Source: Alphaproteobacteria bacterium (GTDB lineage Bacteria > Pseudomonadota > Alphaproteobacteria > UBA8366). From it: a DNA stretch of 64,000 nucleotides. Shown piece after piece: positions 8,845 to 16,052 of this stretch; within the stretch, counting starts at the first letter, position 1, and each line of letters starts with the position of its first letter. A model generated the notes under the pieces. That model ran no database searches. It worked only from the letters and a program-made list of their open reading frames with translations, and was not told where the DNA came from. The position numbers were made by a program, and so were the translations under genes. The stretch covers positions 1-64,000 of the forward strand of contig WHUA01000010.1 of assembly GCA_009377445.1 (NCBI GenBank), read 5' to 3'.

Positions 8845-9102
8845 CTACCCTTCGGGCGGCGGCTTCAGCCGCACGCCGCGGCCGCCGCCCCGGCTGGTCG
8901 CGCCGTCGCCGATCAGCTCGATGCCCGCGCCGTCGAGGGCGCCGATCAGCTTCATCAGCGAGTCCACGTTGCCGCGAATGACACCGTCGCTGGCCTCCAT
9001 ACGCTGGATCGTCGGAACGGAAAGCCCGGAAAGCTCGGCAAGCTGGCGCTGGTCGATTCCCAGGAGCGCCCGGGCGGCGCGCAATTGGGCGGCGGTGATC
9101 AT
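8845..9102 (-). CDS. Small XRE-type helix-turn-helix regulator
   Basis: This 85-residue protein has a lambda-repressor-type HTH across residues 5-45 (AARALLGIDQRQLAELSGLS, then VPTIQRMEAS) and a short tail (GIELIGDGA) common in stand-alone XRE regulators. It is first in the hyf-like operon, six bases before hyfB. By position it probably autoregulates and controls that operon; this is inference. Upstream on the minus strand the DNA is unusually AT-rich (about 9130-9190) and is the likely promoter and operator. Confidence 0.8.
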   Translation of the reverse strand: MITAAQLRAARALLGIDQRQLAELSGLSVPTIQRMEASDGVIRGNVDSLMKLIGALDGAGIELIGDGATSRGGGRGVRLKPPPEG

Positions 9103-9237
9103 ATCTTCGCGGAGCGGCGGTCAGGGTCGATATGCTGATTTATGATTATTTATACTAAAGAACTCATCGCTTAACAATCGTAATAGATGTTTTAACCCTC
9201 ATATCTGCCGGTCGAATCACGGATGCGCCGGTGCGCG

Positions 9238-9322
9238 TGGACTCCCCGGACAAGCCGGGGAGTGACGACTTTGTTATGAACCAAACACTTATCGTCATTG
9301 CCGCACTTGTTGCGGCAATCCA
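9238..9322. repeat. Family B covarying hairpins, locus 1 (two hairpins)
   Basis: Hairpin 1 has arms ACTCCCCGG/CCGGGGAGT (9241-9249, 9255-9263) around ACAAG. Hairpin 2 has arms ATTGCCGCA/TGCGGCAAT (9297-9305, 9311-9319) around CTTGT. Flanks are TGG...GACGA and CGTC...CCA, i.e. the two lie in opposite orientation. Confidence 0.85.
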
Positions 9323-9394
9323 CGGACGGGTGCCGAAACCGCATCGGTTTCGCGTTCTGGGACAGTCGGTTGCCGCATATGCCAGAGATCCGCC
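9279..9394 (+). repeat. Dispersed ~116-bp repeat, copy 1
   Basis: This segment is about 85% identical by eye to the reverse complement of 35307-35423. It begins AACCAAACAC, includes the ATTGCCGCA hairpin, passes through GCATCG-TTTCGCGT and ends at GATCCGCC or GGTCCGCC. It reads like a non-coding mobile element longer than a simple REP. Confidence 0.8.
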
Positions 9395-9509
9395 ATCCTT
9401 CGCCGCCGCGCGCCGGACCGACCGCCCCGGCGCCGCGGCAGGATTGACATCCCCGTTCCGGCCTGCCACCTGTTGCCCGCCAATCCGCCAGCCGCCGGGA
9501 GCCCGCGCC

Positions 9510-10004
9510 GTGCCTTACCTGACCCTCTTCATCGCCACGATCTTCTGCGCCAACTGGGCGATCGAGGTATATGGGCTGGTGCCGGTCGGGCCCGACCTGG
9601 TCGCGCCGGCCGGCGTCTATTTCGCCGGGCTCGCCTTCACCTTCCGCGACCTGGCGCAGGAGCGGGTGGGCCGGGGCTGGATCGCGGCCGCGATCGTCGC
9701 GGGCGCGCTCATCTCGGGACTGGTCTCGACGAAATTCGCGCTGGCGAGCGGCGTCGCCTTCCTCGCCTCCGAGCTGCTGGATTTCGCCGTCTACACGCCG
9801 CTGCGCCGGCGCAACTGGATCGGCGCGGTCGCAGCCTCCAACATCGTGGGGCTGGTCGCGGACAGCGTTATCTTCCTGACCCTCGCCTTCGGCAGCCTGC
9901 AGTACCTGCCGGGCCAGGTGGTCGGCAAGGCGTGGATGACGGTGCTGGCGGTCGCCGTCCTGTGGCTGCTGCGCCGGCGCGCCGCCCCCAGCCCCGAACG
10001 CTGA
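9510..10004 (+). CDS. VUT (DUF165/YhhQ-like) membrane transporter, probable queuosine-precursor uptake
   Basis: This protein is 164 residues and six helices long. Family marks are TFRDLAQERVG at about 47-57, an ALASGVAFLASELLDFAVYTPLR region at about 75-100, and ASNIVGLVADSVIF. YhhQ of this family imports preQ0/preQ1. A GTG at 9510-9512 is chosen as start because similarity begins there; no strong ribosome-binding site was seen. queC begins ten bases downstream, which supports a queuosine role. It is shorter than E. coli YhhQ at both ends. Confidence 0.75.
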   Translation: MPYLTLFIATIFCANWAIEVYGLVPVGPDLVAPAGVYFAGLAFTFRDLAQERVGRGWIAAAIVAGALISGLVSTKFALASGVAFLASELLDFAVYTPLRRRNWIGAVAASNIVGLVADSVIFLTLAFGSLQYLPGQVVGKAWMTVLAVAVLWLLRRRAAPSPER

Positions 10005-10014
10005 GCGTCCGGCC

Positions 10015-10743
10015 GTGCCGCGCCGCATCGGCCAGATCCTGCTCTCCGGCGGCCTCGATTCAACCACCCTCGCCTGCCTCGCCCGCGACGAGACCGACGA
10101 GCTGCTCGCGCTGACGCTGGACTACGGCCAGCGCCACGCGATCGAGCTCGATGCGGCGCGCAAGGTCGCGGCGGCCCTGGGGATCGCCCACCGCGTGGTC
10201 GACGTGCGCTTCTATCGCGGCCTCGCGGCGCATTCCGCGCTGACGGACGCGACGCGCTTCGACCTGCCCGCAGGCCGCGCGCCGGCGGAAATCGCGACGG
10301 GTATCCCGGTCACCTACGTCCCGCTCCGCAATACCTTCTTCCTGACGCTGGCCGCGGCCAGCCTGGAAAGCCGCGTGCTTCAGGCGATCGAGACCGAAGG
10401 GCGCACGGCCGATGACATCGACCCCGTGCTCTACATCGCCGCCAACGCGCTCGACTACAGCGGCTATCCCGACTGCCGCCCGGAGTTCTACGCCACCGTC
10501 ACGGAGACCCTTCGCCTCGGCAGCAAGATCGGCACGCAGTACGGCTGCGCGATGCGCGTCGCAACGCCGCTGATCGACAAGTCCAAGGCGGACATCGTCC
10601 GGCTCGGCGTCCACCTCGGCGCGCCGCTCGCGCTGAGCTGGAGCTGCTACGACGCCGGGCCGCGGCCGTGCGGCGTGTGCGATAGCTGCCTGCTGCGCGC
10701 GAAGGGATTTGCGGAGGCGGGCGTCGAAGATCCCGCGCTTTAG
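10015..10743 (+). CDS. queC: 7-cyano-7-deazaguanine (preQ0) synthase QueC
   Basis: This 242-residue enzyme makes preQ0 from carboxy-deazaguanine, ammonia and ATP in queuosine tRNA modification. It has the PP-loop SGGLDS near residue 11, DYGQRH, a VPLRNTFFL segment, and a C-terminal zinc site with four cysteines (CYDAGPRPCGVCDSC). The start is GTG at 10015-10017. It follows the VUT transporter gene closely, so the organism appears able both to import and to synthesise the precursor. Confidence 0.93.
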   Translation: MPRRIGQILLSGGLDSTTLACLARDETDELLALTLDYGQRHAIELDAARKVAAALGIAHRVVDVRFYRGLAAHSALTDATRFDLPAGRAPAEIATGIPVTYVPLRNTFFLTLAAASLESRVLQAIETEGRTADDIDPVLYIAANALDYSGYPDCRPEFYATVTETLRLGSKIGTQYGCAMRVATPLIDKSKADIVRLGVHLGAPLALSWSCYDAGPRPCGVCDSCLLRAKGFAEAGVEDPAL

Positions 10744-10796
10744 CGCTATAGTGCCCGGCGCAGCGGCGACATCGGGCGGCCCAGCACGAGACGAAC

Positions 10797-12005
10797 ATGG
10801 ACGCGAAACAGGTTGCAGGCGGCGCACCGGCGGGCCTCCGCGCCATTCCGCGCGGCATCTGGGCGCTCGGCCTCGTCAGCCTGTTCATGGATCTCTCCTC
10901 CGAGCTGATCCACAGCCTGCTCCCGGTCTTCATGGTGACGGTTCTCGGCGCGAGCGCCGTCTATGTCGGCATCGTCGAAGGCATCGCCGAGGCGACCGCC
11001 TCGATCACGAAGGTCTTCTCCGGCTTCGTCAGCGACCAGCTCGGCAAGCGGAAGGCGCTGGTCGTCATCGGCTATGGCCTCGCCGCCTTGACCAAGCCGA
11101 TGTTCGCGCTGGCGCCGACCATCGGCTGGGTGCTCGCAGCCCGCTTCACCGACCGCATCGGCAAGGGCATCCGCGGCGCGCCGCGCGATGCGCTGGTGGC
11201 CGAGCTTGCGCCGCTCCATCTGCGAGGCGCGAGCTATGGCCTGCGCCAATCGCTCGACACCATCGGCGCGTTTGCCGGCCCGCTCCTCGCCATCGCCCTG
11301 ATGGCGCTGTTCGCGGGCGACATACGCATGGTCTTCTGGTTCGCCGTGATTCCGGCGTTCCTGTCGGTGGCGATCGTGCTGGCCGGCGTGAAGGAGCCGG
11401 AGGCGGCGGCGAAGCCCGGCGAGGCGCGGCCGCCGGTCAGGCTCGCCGACCTGCGCCTGCTTCCGGCGGCCTACTGGGCCGTGGTCGTCGTGGGAGGCGT
11501 TCTCACCCTCGCGCGCTTCAGCGAGGCCTTCCTGGTGCTGCGCGCCGACTCGGTCGGACTGGGCCTTACCTGGGTGCCGCTCGTGCTGGTCGTCATGAGC
11601 GTCGTCTATTCCGCCTCCGCCTATCCGGCGGGCGTGCTCGCCGACCGGATCGACCGGCGCGCCCTGCTGGCGCTGGGATTCGCCGTGCTGGTCCTGGCGG
11701 ACGTCGTGCTCGCTCTCGCTAGCGGGGTCTGGATGGTCATGGCGGGCGTGGCGCTCTGGGGCCTTCACATGGGGCTGACGCAGGGCCTGCTGGCGACGCT
11801 GATCGCCGATGCGTCGCCGGCATCGCTCCGGGGATCGGCCTTCGGCATCTTCAACTTTGCCGGCGGCATCGTCCTGCTGATCGCCAGCGTGGTGGCCGGA
11901 TACCTGTGGGACGCGACCGGCCCGGCGGCGACATTCTTCGCCGGTGCGGGTTTCACCGCGCTCGGCCTGCTCGGCCTCACGCTTCTGCCGAAGCTCGCGC
12001 GCTGA
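10797..12005 (+). CDS. MFS transporter
   Basis: This 402-residue, 12-helix major facilitator has the loop 2-3 signature (GFVSDQLGKRKALVVIG, about residues 77-93) and a repeat of it in the C-terminal half (GVLADRIDRRALLALG). ARFTDRIGKGIRGAPRDALVAE after helix 4 is typical of a proteobacterial MFS subgroup often annotated near fosmidomycin- or metabolite-efflux proteins. The substrate cannot be told. The gene stands alone between queC and a small exported protein. Confidence 0.85.
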   Translation: MDAKQVAGGAPAGLRAIPRGIWALGLVSLFMDLSSELIHSLLPVFMVTVLGASAVYVGIVEGIAEATASITKVFSGFVSDQLGKRKALVVIGYGLAALTKPMFALAPTIGWVLAARFTDRIGKGIRGAPRDALVAELAPLHLRGASYGLRQSLDTIGAFAGPLLAIALMALFAGDIRMVFWFAVIPAFLSVAIVLAGVKEPEAAAKPGEARPPVRLADLRLLPAAYWAVVVVGGVLTLARFSEAFLVLRADSVGLGLTWVPLVLVVMSVVYSASAYPAGVLADRIDRRALLALGFAVLVLADVVLALASGVWMVMAGVALWGLHMGLTQGLLATLIADASPASLRGSAFGIFNFAGGIVLLIASVVAGYLWDATGPAATFFAGAGFTALGLLGLTLLPKLAR

Positions 12006-12072
12006 CGCCTTGAAAGCCCGGCGCCGGGGAGTCATGGTGGGCCCTAATCCAGCCAACATCGGGAGAGGTTGA

Positions 12073-12468
12073 ATGGCCGAGTTTGCACGGAAAGCGGCGA
12101 TCGTTGCTGGCATGGCGCTGATCGGCGCCCTCCTGCCGGCGACGGCGCCGGTAGCCGCCGACACCAAGCCGGGAGCGGTCGCGCCCAAGAAGAACTACTC
12201 GGACAAGCAGCTCAACGCTTTCGCGGCCGCGGCCAAGGCCGTCTTCGCCGTCCGAAAGAAGTATGCGCCGCAGTTCCAGGCCGCCGCCGACGACACCGCG
12301 AAGAAGAAGGTCATCACGGCCGCCCGCCAGGAAATGGAAACGGCCATCAAGGGCAAGGGCCTGACCGTCGAGCAGTACAACGAGGTCCTGGTCGCCGCGA
12401 AAGACGACAAAGTGCTGGCGGAAAAGCTGGGCAAGCTGCTCGGGCCGCCGCCGAACAAGGGCGGGTGA
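12073..12468 (+). CDS. Exported DUF4168 protein
   Basis: This 131-residue protein has a signal peptide (hydrophobic residues about 8-29, cleavage likely after PVAAD or nearby). A mature domain follows with the DUF4168 pattern (YSDKQLNAFAAAAKAV at about 42-57, then EMETAIKGKGLTVEQYNEVL). DUF4168 proteins are periplasmic helical proteins without an assigned function. GGGAGAGG precedes the ATG. The gene ends 19 bases before a REP pair. Confidence 0.8.
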   Translation: MAEFARKAAIVAGMALIGALLPATAPVAADTKPGAVAPKKNYSDKQLNAFAAAAKAVFAVRKKYAPQFQAAADDTAKKKVITAARQEMETAIKGKGLTVEQYNEVLVAAKDDKVLAEKLGKLLGPPPNKGG

Positions 12469-12487
12469 GCGACCGCAGCGGAGCGCA

Positions 12488-12571
12488 CCTCATCCTTCGA
12501 CAGGCTCAGGATGAGGGATATATGGCTGATCTATAATCAGATTCCTCATGCTGAGCTTGTCGAAGCATGAG
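12488..12571. repeat. Paired REP-like palindromes (family A, copy 3)
   Basis: Hairpins at 12488-12516 (CCTCATCCTTCG...CAGGATGAGG) and 12544-12571 (CCTCATGCTGAG...GAAGCATGAG) lie in opposite orientation between the convergent ends of the DUF4168 and cinA genes. They may act as a bidirectional transcription end. Confidence 0.85.
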
Positions 12572-12590
12572 TCGCTCCGTTGCTCGGCCC

Positions 12591-13805
12591 TCACGCCGCG
12601 CGGCCCTCGCGGGCGCCGAGCGCCGTCTTCCTCAGGAAGTTCAGCAGGCTGATGACCGCGTAGTTGCGGTAGCGGTTGCGGTCGCCCGGGACCGCCACGC
12701 TGACGGCGTAGTGCGCGTCCGCCGTCGCGACGTCGAGGAACACCGTGCCGCGCGGATGGCCCTCCGCCTCGTCCGGCGCCACGGCCGCGATGCCGATGTC
12801 CGCGCCGAGCTCTTCACGGACACGCGCCGCGGCGGCGGCGGCGCGTTCCGCGCCGGTACCGCGTTCGGCGTGGCCGTTCAGCACCCGCACGCCCCGCAGC
12901 ACGGCGTCGGCGCCCTCGATGGCCGTCAGCCGGGACGCCATGATGCCGCCAGTCAGCAGCTCGGCGACGGCGAGCGTCCTGCCCTCGCGGCGAAGCTGCT
13001 CGATGACGACCGTCTCCATCGATTGCTCGTCGATGCCGAAGATCACGTCGCCGAGCAGCCCGCGCACCAGCGCTTCCTCGGCGGCGAGCACGCGCAGGGC
13101 CGTCGCCTCGTCGTCCGCCTTGACCGTGATGCGCACCTTGATGCCCTCGATGCCGCTCGCCAGGAAGGCCAGCGTCGCCGTGCCGAGCGTGTCGAGCTCC
13201 TCGATCCGCTTCGCCAGCACCTCGGCGAGGCCGGACTCGCTATGGCCCCAGGTGCGCAGCACGCGGCTGCGGATCACGGTGGTCTGTCCCGAGCGCCGCC
13301 GCAGGTCCGGCAGGATGGTGCCGAGCATCATCTCCCGCATCTCGTGCGGCACGCCCGGAACGGCGTAGATCACCTTGCCGCCGACCGGGCAGATCAATCC
13401 CGGCGCCGTCCCCGGCATCTGCGGGATGGGCGATGCTCCCACCGGTATGTCGGCCTGGCGGCGGTTGTTGTCGCTCATCGTCCGGCCGCGCGATTCGAAC
13501 ATGTGGCGGATCTTGTCGACGATCGCCTCGTCGCGCCGCATCCCGGCGCCCATGACGTGCGCGATCACCTCGCGGGTGATGTCGTCCTGGGTCGGCCCCA
13601 GGCCGCCGCAGCAGATCACGGCGTCGCTGCGCTCGAGCGCCTGGCGGATGCAGAATTCGATGCGCTTGAAGTTGTCGCCGACCTTGACCTGGAAATGCGA
13701 GTCGATCCCGGCGAGCGCGAGCTGCTCGCCGATCCAGGACGAGTTGGTATCGACGATCTGGCCGAGCAGCAGCTCGGTCCCGATGGCAACGACTTCGCAG
13801 CGCAT
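12591..13805 (-). CDS. cinA: CinA-like protein with a degenerate C-terminal amidohydrolase domain
   Basis: This 404-residue protein begins with a MoaB/MogA-like (MoCF) domain (residues 1-170; GTELLLGQIVDTNS, GGLGPTQDD, GVPHEM), the ADP-ribose pyrophosphatase-type half of CinA. The C-terminal domain (about 265-404) should be an NMN deamidase. There the family AESCTGG motif reads AELLTGG (282-287), the YSN segment is LNG, and the GIAGPGGG loop is missing, so deamidase activity is doubtful. The start is the ATG at 13803-13805, with GGAAGGA upstream. Confidence 0.85.
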   Translation of the reverse strand: MRCEVVAIGTELLLGQIVDTNSSWIGEQLALAGIDSHFQVKVGDNFKRIEFCIRQALERSDAVICCGGLGPTQDDITREVIAHVMGAGMRRDEAIVDKIRHMFESRGRTMSDNNRRQADIPVGASPIPQMPGTAPGLICPVGGKVIYAVPGVPHEMREMMLGTILPDLRRRSGQTTVIRSRVLRTWGHSESGLAEVLAKRIEELDTLGTATLAFLASGIEGIKVRITVKADDEATALRVLAAEEALVRGLLGDVIFGIDEQSMETVVIEQLRREGRTLAVAELLTGGIMASRLTAIEGADAVLRGVRVLNGHAERGTGAERAAAAAARVREELGADIGIAAVAPDEAEGHPRGTVFLDVATADAHYAVSVAVPGDRNRYRNYAVISLLNFLRKTALGAREGRAA

Positions 13806-14213
13806 GGGCGGTTCCTTCCCTCGAGGACAGCGCTGCATTTAACCCGGCCCCCCACGGTGCTGTCCAGCGGCCGCAAAATAGGGCTCTGTCCCCTTTTCCT
13901 TTCCGAAGGGATTGGTCCTTTCGGGGGAGGGCGATCGTCCGTTCGGGCGGTGGGGCCGGCGGCGGCCCCGCGGCAGGATGGCCGCATGCGCGCAGCCGAA
14001 ACAGCCCCCGCCCATTGCCCCACATTTCCGGCGTTCCGGCGGGTTTCGCAGTGCCGCGTCGAGCCCGCAGACCCGGTCCACGGCCTGCGACGCCACGGCC
14101 GTACCGGTTCCGACAATGGACGCTTCGCAGGCCCGACGCCGCACCCCCACCGCGGCAGGCTGGTCGATCTCTTCGTCTGAGGCCAAGGCCCGGCTAACGC
14201 TTCGTTAACCAAA
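13806..14213. other. Intergenic region, no gene supported
   Basis: This stretch separates cinA (leftward) from the DUF3307 gene (rightward) and should hold both promoters. Frames of about 100 codons exist on both strands but have arginine-rich, repeat-like composition and no recognisable domain. A sequence around 13875-13893 containing GGGCTCTGTCCCC resembles a short repeat common in proteobacterial intergenic DNA. Confidence 0.5.
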
Positions 14214-14660
14214 ATGTCGGAAAACATTGGCCGTTTTCACCAACGCGCCGGCCACATGGCTTTCACGTTCACCGCCAACGTCGCCACCCTGCCCGTCATC
14301 GGGCTGTTCGGGTTCTTCACCGTCAAGCATCTGATCGCGGACTACATGCTGCAGTCCGCTTCGATGGTCGCGGGGAAGGATGCCCGGCGGCAATGGCTTC
14401 TTCCGCTCACGCTCCATGCTGCGATCCACGCGGGCGGCACCTTCCTGCTCGTCATCGCGGTGCAGCCGGCGCTCTGGTGGCTCGCGCCGCTCGATTTCGC
14501 CGTCCACGCGGCGATAGACCGGACGAAATCGATGGTCGGCGGTTACGGCGCCTGGCGGCCGGAGGAAAGCCGCTTCTGGCGGCTGCACGGCGCCGACCAG
14601 GCCGCACATCATGTGACTCATTTTGCGTACGTCCTCGTTCTGGCCGGCGCGATCGCATGA
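14214..14660 (+). CDS. DUF3307 membrane protein
   Basis: This 148-residue protein has about four helices and the DUF3307 pattern: KHLIADYMLQSASMVAGKD at about 39-57, two His in LHAAIHAGG, then DFAVHAAIDRTK and a late DQAAHHVTH. The polar His/Asp set within helices is conserved in the family, but no function is established. The start could also be the ATG at 14256-14258. Its stop overlaps the start of the next gene (ATGA), implying coupled expression with a c-di-GMP phosphodiesterase-like protein. Confidence 0.75.
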   Translation: MSENIGRFHQRAGHMAFTFTANVATLPVIGLFGFFTVKHLIADYMLQSASMVAGKDARRQWLLPLTLHAAIHAGGTFLLVIAVQPALWWLAPLDFAVHAAIDRTKSMVGGYGAWRPEESRFWRLHGADQAAHHVTHFAYVLVLAGAIA

Positions 14661-15889
14661 GCGAATCCCATCTTCGCATCGCCGTCCGCCAGGGCCAGAA
14701 GGTCTTCAGCCAGTGCGACCCCGCCGACTGCGCCTACATCATCGAGCGCGGACGCATCGCCGTCCTGATCGAAAGCAACGGCACGGCGACCAAGATCGCC
14801 GAGCGCGGTCCGGGCGACCTGTTCGGCGAGATGGCGATCATCGACAAGATGCCCCGTTCCGCGACGGTGCAGGCGCTGGAAGACTGCGTTCTCCTCACCC
14901 TCACGAACGGCCAAATCGCCCACCGGATCGAATCCGCCGACCCGGTCGTCCGGCTCATCCTCGACGTCCTCCTCACCCGCTTCCGCGACACGCTCTCGGG
15001 CTTGGGCGCCGATGATGGGCCCGCGGCCCAGCCGGCGTCGACCGCCGTCGGACCGGTCCCCGACATGGATGTCCACCGCATCGATGCGCTCGCCCAGATG
15101 CGCCTCGAGGGGGAGATCGAGGCCGGCATCAAGAACCGCGAGTTCGAGCTGCACTTCCAGCCCATCGTCCGCCTGCGCGACGGGCAGACCGAGGGTTTCG
15201 AGGCGCTGGTCCGCTGGCGGCATGCCGAGCGCGGGCTGGTGCCGCCGGTCGCGTTCATACCCGCGGCGGAAGCCAGCGGCCTGATCGTCCCGCTCGGCGA
15301 TTGGTGCCTGCGGCAGGCCTGCGCCAGCCTTCGCGCCTTCCGACAGACGCTGCCGCCGGGCCGGCCGCTGTTCGTCAGCGTCAACATTTCGGGCATCGAG
15401 CTGCAGCGGCGGGATTTCTTCGACCGCTACAGGGAGATCCTCGACGAGGCCGGCGCCCGGCCTGAGGACATCAAGCTCGAGGTCACCGAGAGCGTCCTGA
15501 TGAAGGATCCCGAGCAGGTCACCGAGACGTTGACGGCCTGCCGGGCGCTCGGCAGCACCATCGCCCTCGACGACTTCGGCACCGGCTACTCGAGCCTGAG
15601 CTACCTGAACCGGTTCCCGATCGACACGCTGAAGATCGACCGGAGCTTCATCCAGGCGCTGCACACGGACCGGGCCAGCCACAACATCGTCAACGCGATC
15701 GTCGCGCTCGGCTGGGGCCTCGACATTCCCACCGTCGCGGAAGGCATCGAAAGCGCCGACGCCCTCCTCGCCATCGGCTGCGCCTTCGGTCAGGGCTATC
15801 ACTTCTCGCGGCCGGTCGCCGAACGGGAAGCGATCCGCTATCTCAGGACAGGCGGCAGAACCGCCCGGACGGCATTGGGCGCCGGCTAG
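14657..15889 (+). CDS. Cyclic-nucleotide-binding/EAL domain signalling protein
   Basis: This 410-residue cytoplasmic protein joins a Crp-like cNMP-binding domain (about 5-115; GDLFGEMAIIDKMPRSATV) to an EAL phosphodiesterase domain (about 145-395). Catalytic marks look intact: EALVRWRH, NIS, EVTES, DDFGTGYSSL, KIDRSF, AEGIE and QGY. This suggests hydrolysis of c-di-GMP controlled by a nucleotide or other ligand. The cNMP pocket has PRSATV where cAMP binders have RRSAT-type motifs. The TAG stop (15887-15889) is the first part of a palindromic element. Confidence 0.85.
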   Translation: MSESHLRIAVRQGQKVFSQCDPADCAYIIERGRIAVLIESNGTATKIAERGPGDLFGEMAIIDKMPRSATVQALEDCVLLTLTNGQIAHRIESADPVVRLILDVLLTRFRDTLSGLGADDGPAAQPASTAVGPVPDMDVHRIDALAQMRLEGEIEAGIKNREFELHFQPIVRLRDGQTEGFEALVRWRHAERGLVPPVAFIPAAEASGLIVPLGDWCLRQACASLRAFRQTLPPGRPLFVSVNISGIELQRRDFFDRYREILDEAGARPEDIKLEVTESVLMKDPEQVTETLTACRALGSTIALDDFGTGYSSLSYLNRFPIDTLKIDRSFIQALHTDRASHNIVNAIVALGWGLDIPTVAEGIESADALLAIGCAFGQGYHFSRPVAEREAIRYLRTGGRTARTALGAG

Positions 15890-15988
15890 ATCAATCTGCA
15901 ATCAGGTTGAAACCTGATTGTAGATAAATTGATCTAGTTCAAAAAGTTAGAGCAACTTATCTGCGTCCGACAGGACGCAGGTTGCTCT
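15887..15988. repeat. Tandem nested palindromes at the 3' end of the EAL gene
   Basis: Element 1 has outer arms TAGATCAAT/ATTGATCTA (15887-15895, 15928-15936) enclosing inner arms CAATCAGGTT/AACCTGATTG (15899-15908, 15911-15920). Element 2 has outer arms AGAGCAAC/GTTGCTCT (15949-15956, 15981-15988) enclosing CTGCGTCC/GGACGCAG (15961-15968, 15973-15980). Both have the same two-tier architecture. They could act as a terminator or RNA-stability element, or be a repeat family. Confidence 0.8.
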
Positions 15989-16052
15989 AGCGCGCTGTCG
16001 GAATGAGTGTCATCCTGCTTTGTACAACCATAAGCAGGGAGGACGCGTCATC

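Larger units (their letters stand above)
9103..9509. other. Intergenic region with AT-rich promoter candidate and dispersed repeat
   Basis: No gene is supported here. About 9130-9190 is AT-rich and would serve the divergent XRE/hyf operon. From 9238 onward it is filled by two family B hairpins and one copy of a longer dispersed repeat. An open frame reads from 9231 into the VUT gene, but its first 93 codons fall within the repeat and show no membrane-protein similarity, so I do not treat them as coding. Confidence 0.6.

Noticed and set aside
9238..9400. CRISPR array
   Set aside because: The repeats are isolated hairpins with variable arms, not evenly spaced direct repeats with spacers, and there are no cas genes.
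9231..9509. N-terminal extension of the VUT transporter
   Set aside because: It lies in dispersed repeat DNA and adds no membrane-protein similarity; GTG at 9510 fits the family start.
9400..9509. preQ1 riboswitch ahead of the VUT/queC genes
   Set aside because: I could not find a convincing preQ1 aptamer pattern; a covariance-model scan would be needed.
13839..14208. Overlapping frames of about 100 codons on both strands
   Set aside because: Neither has a recognisable domain, signal or good ribosome-binding site; low-complexity Arg/Pro-rich products suggest chance frames.
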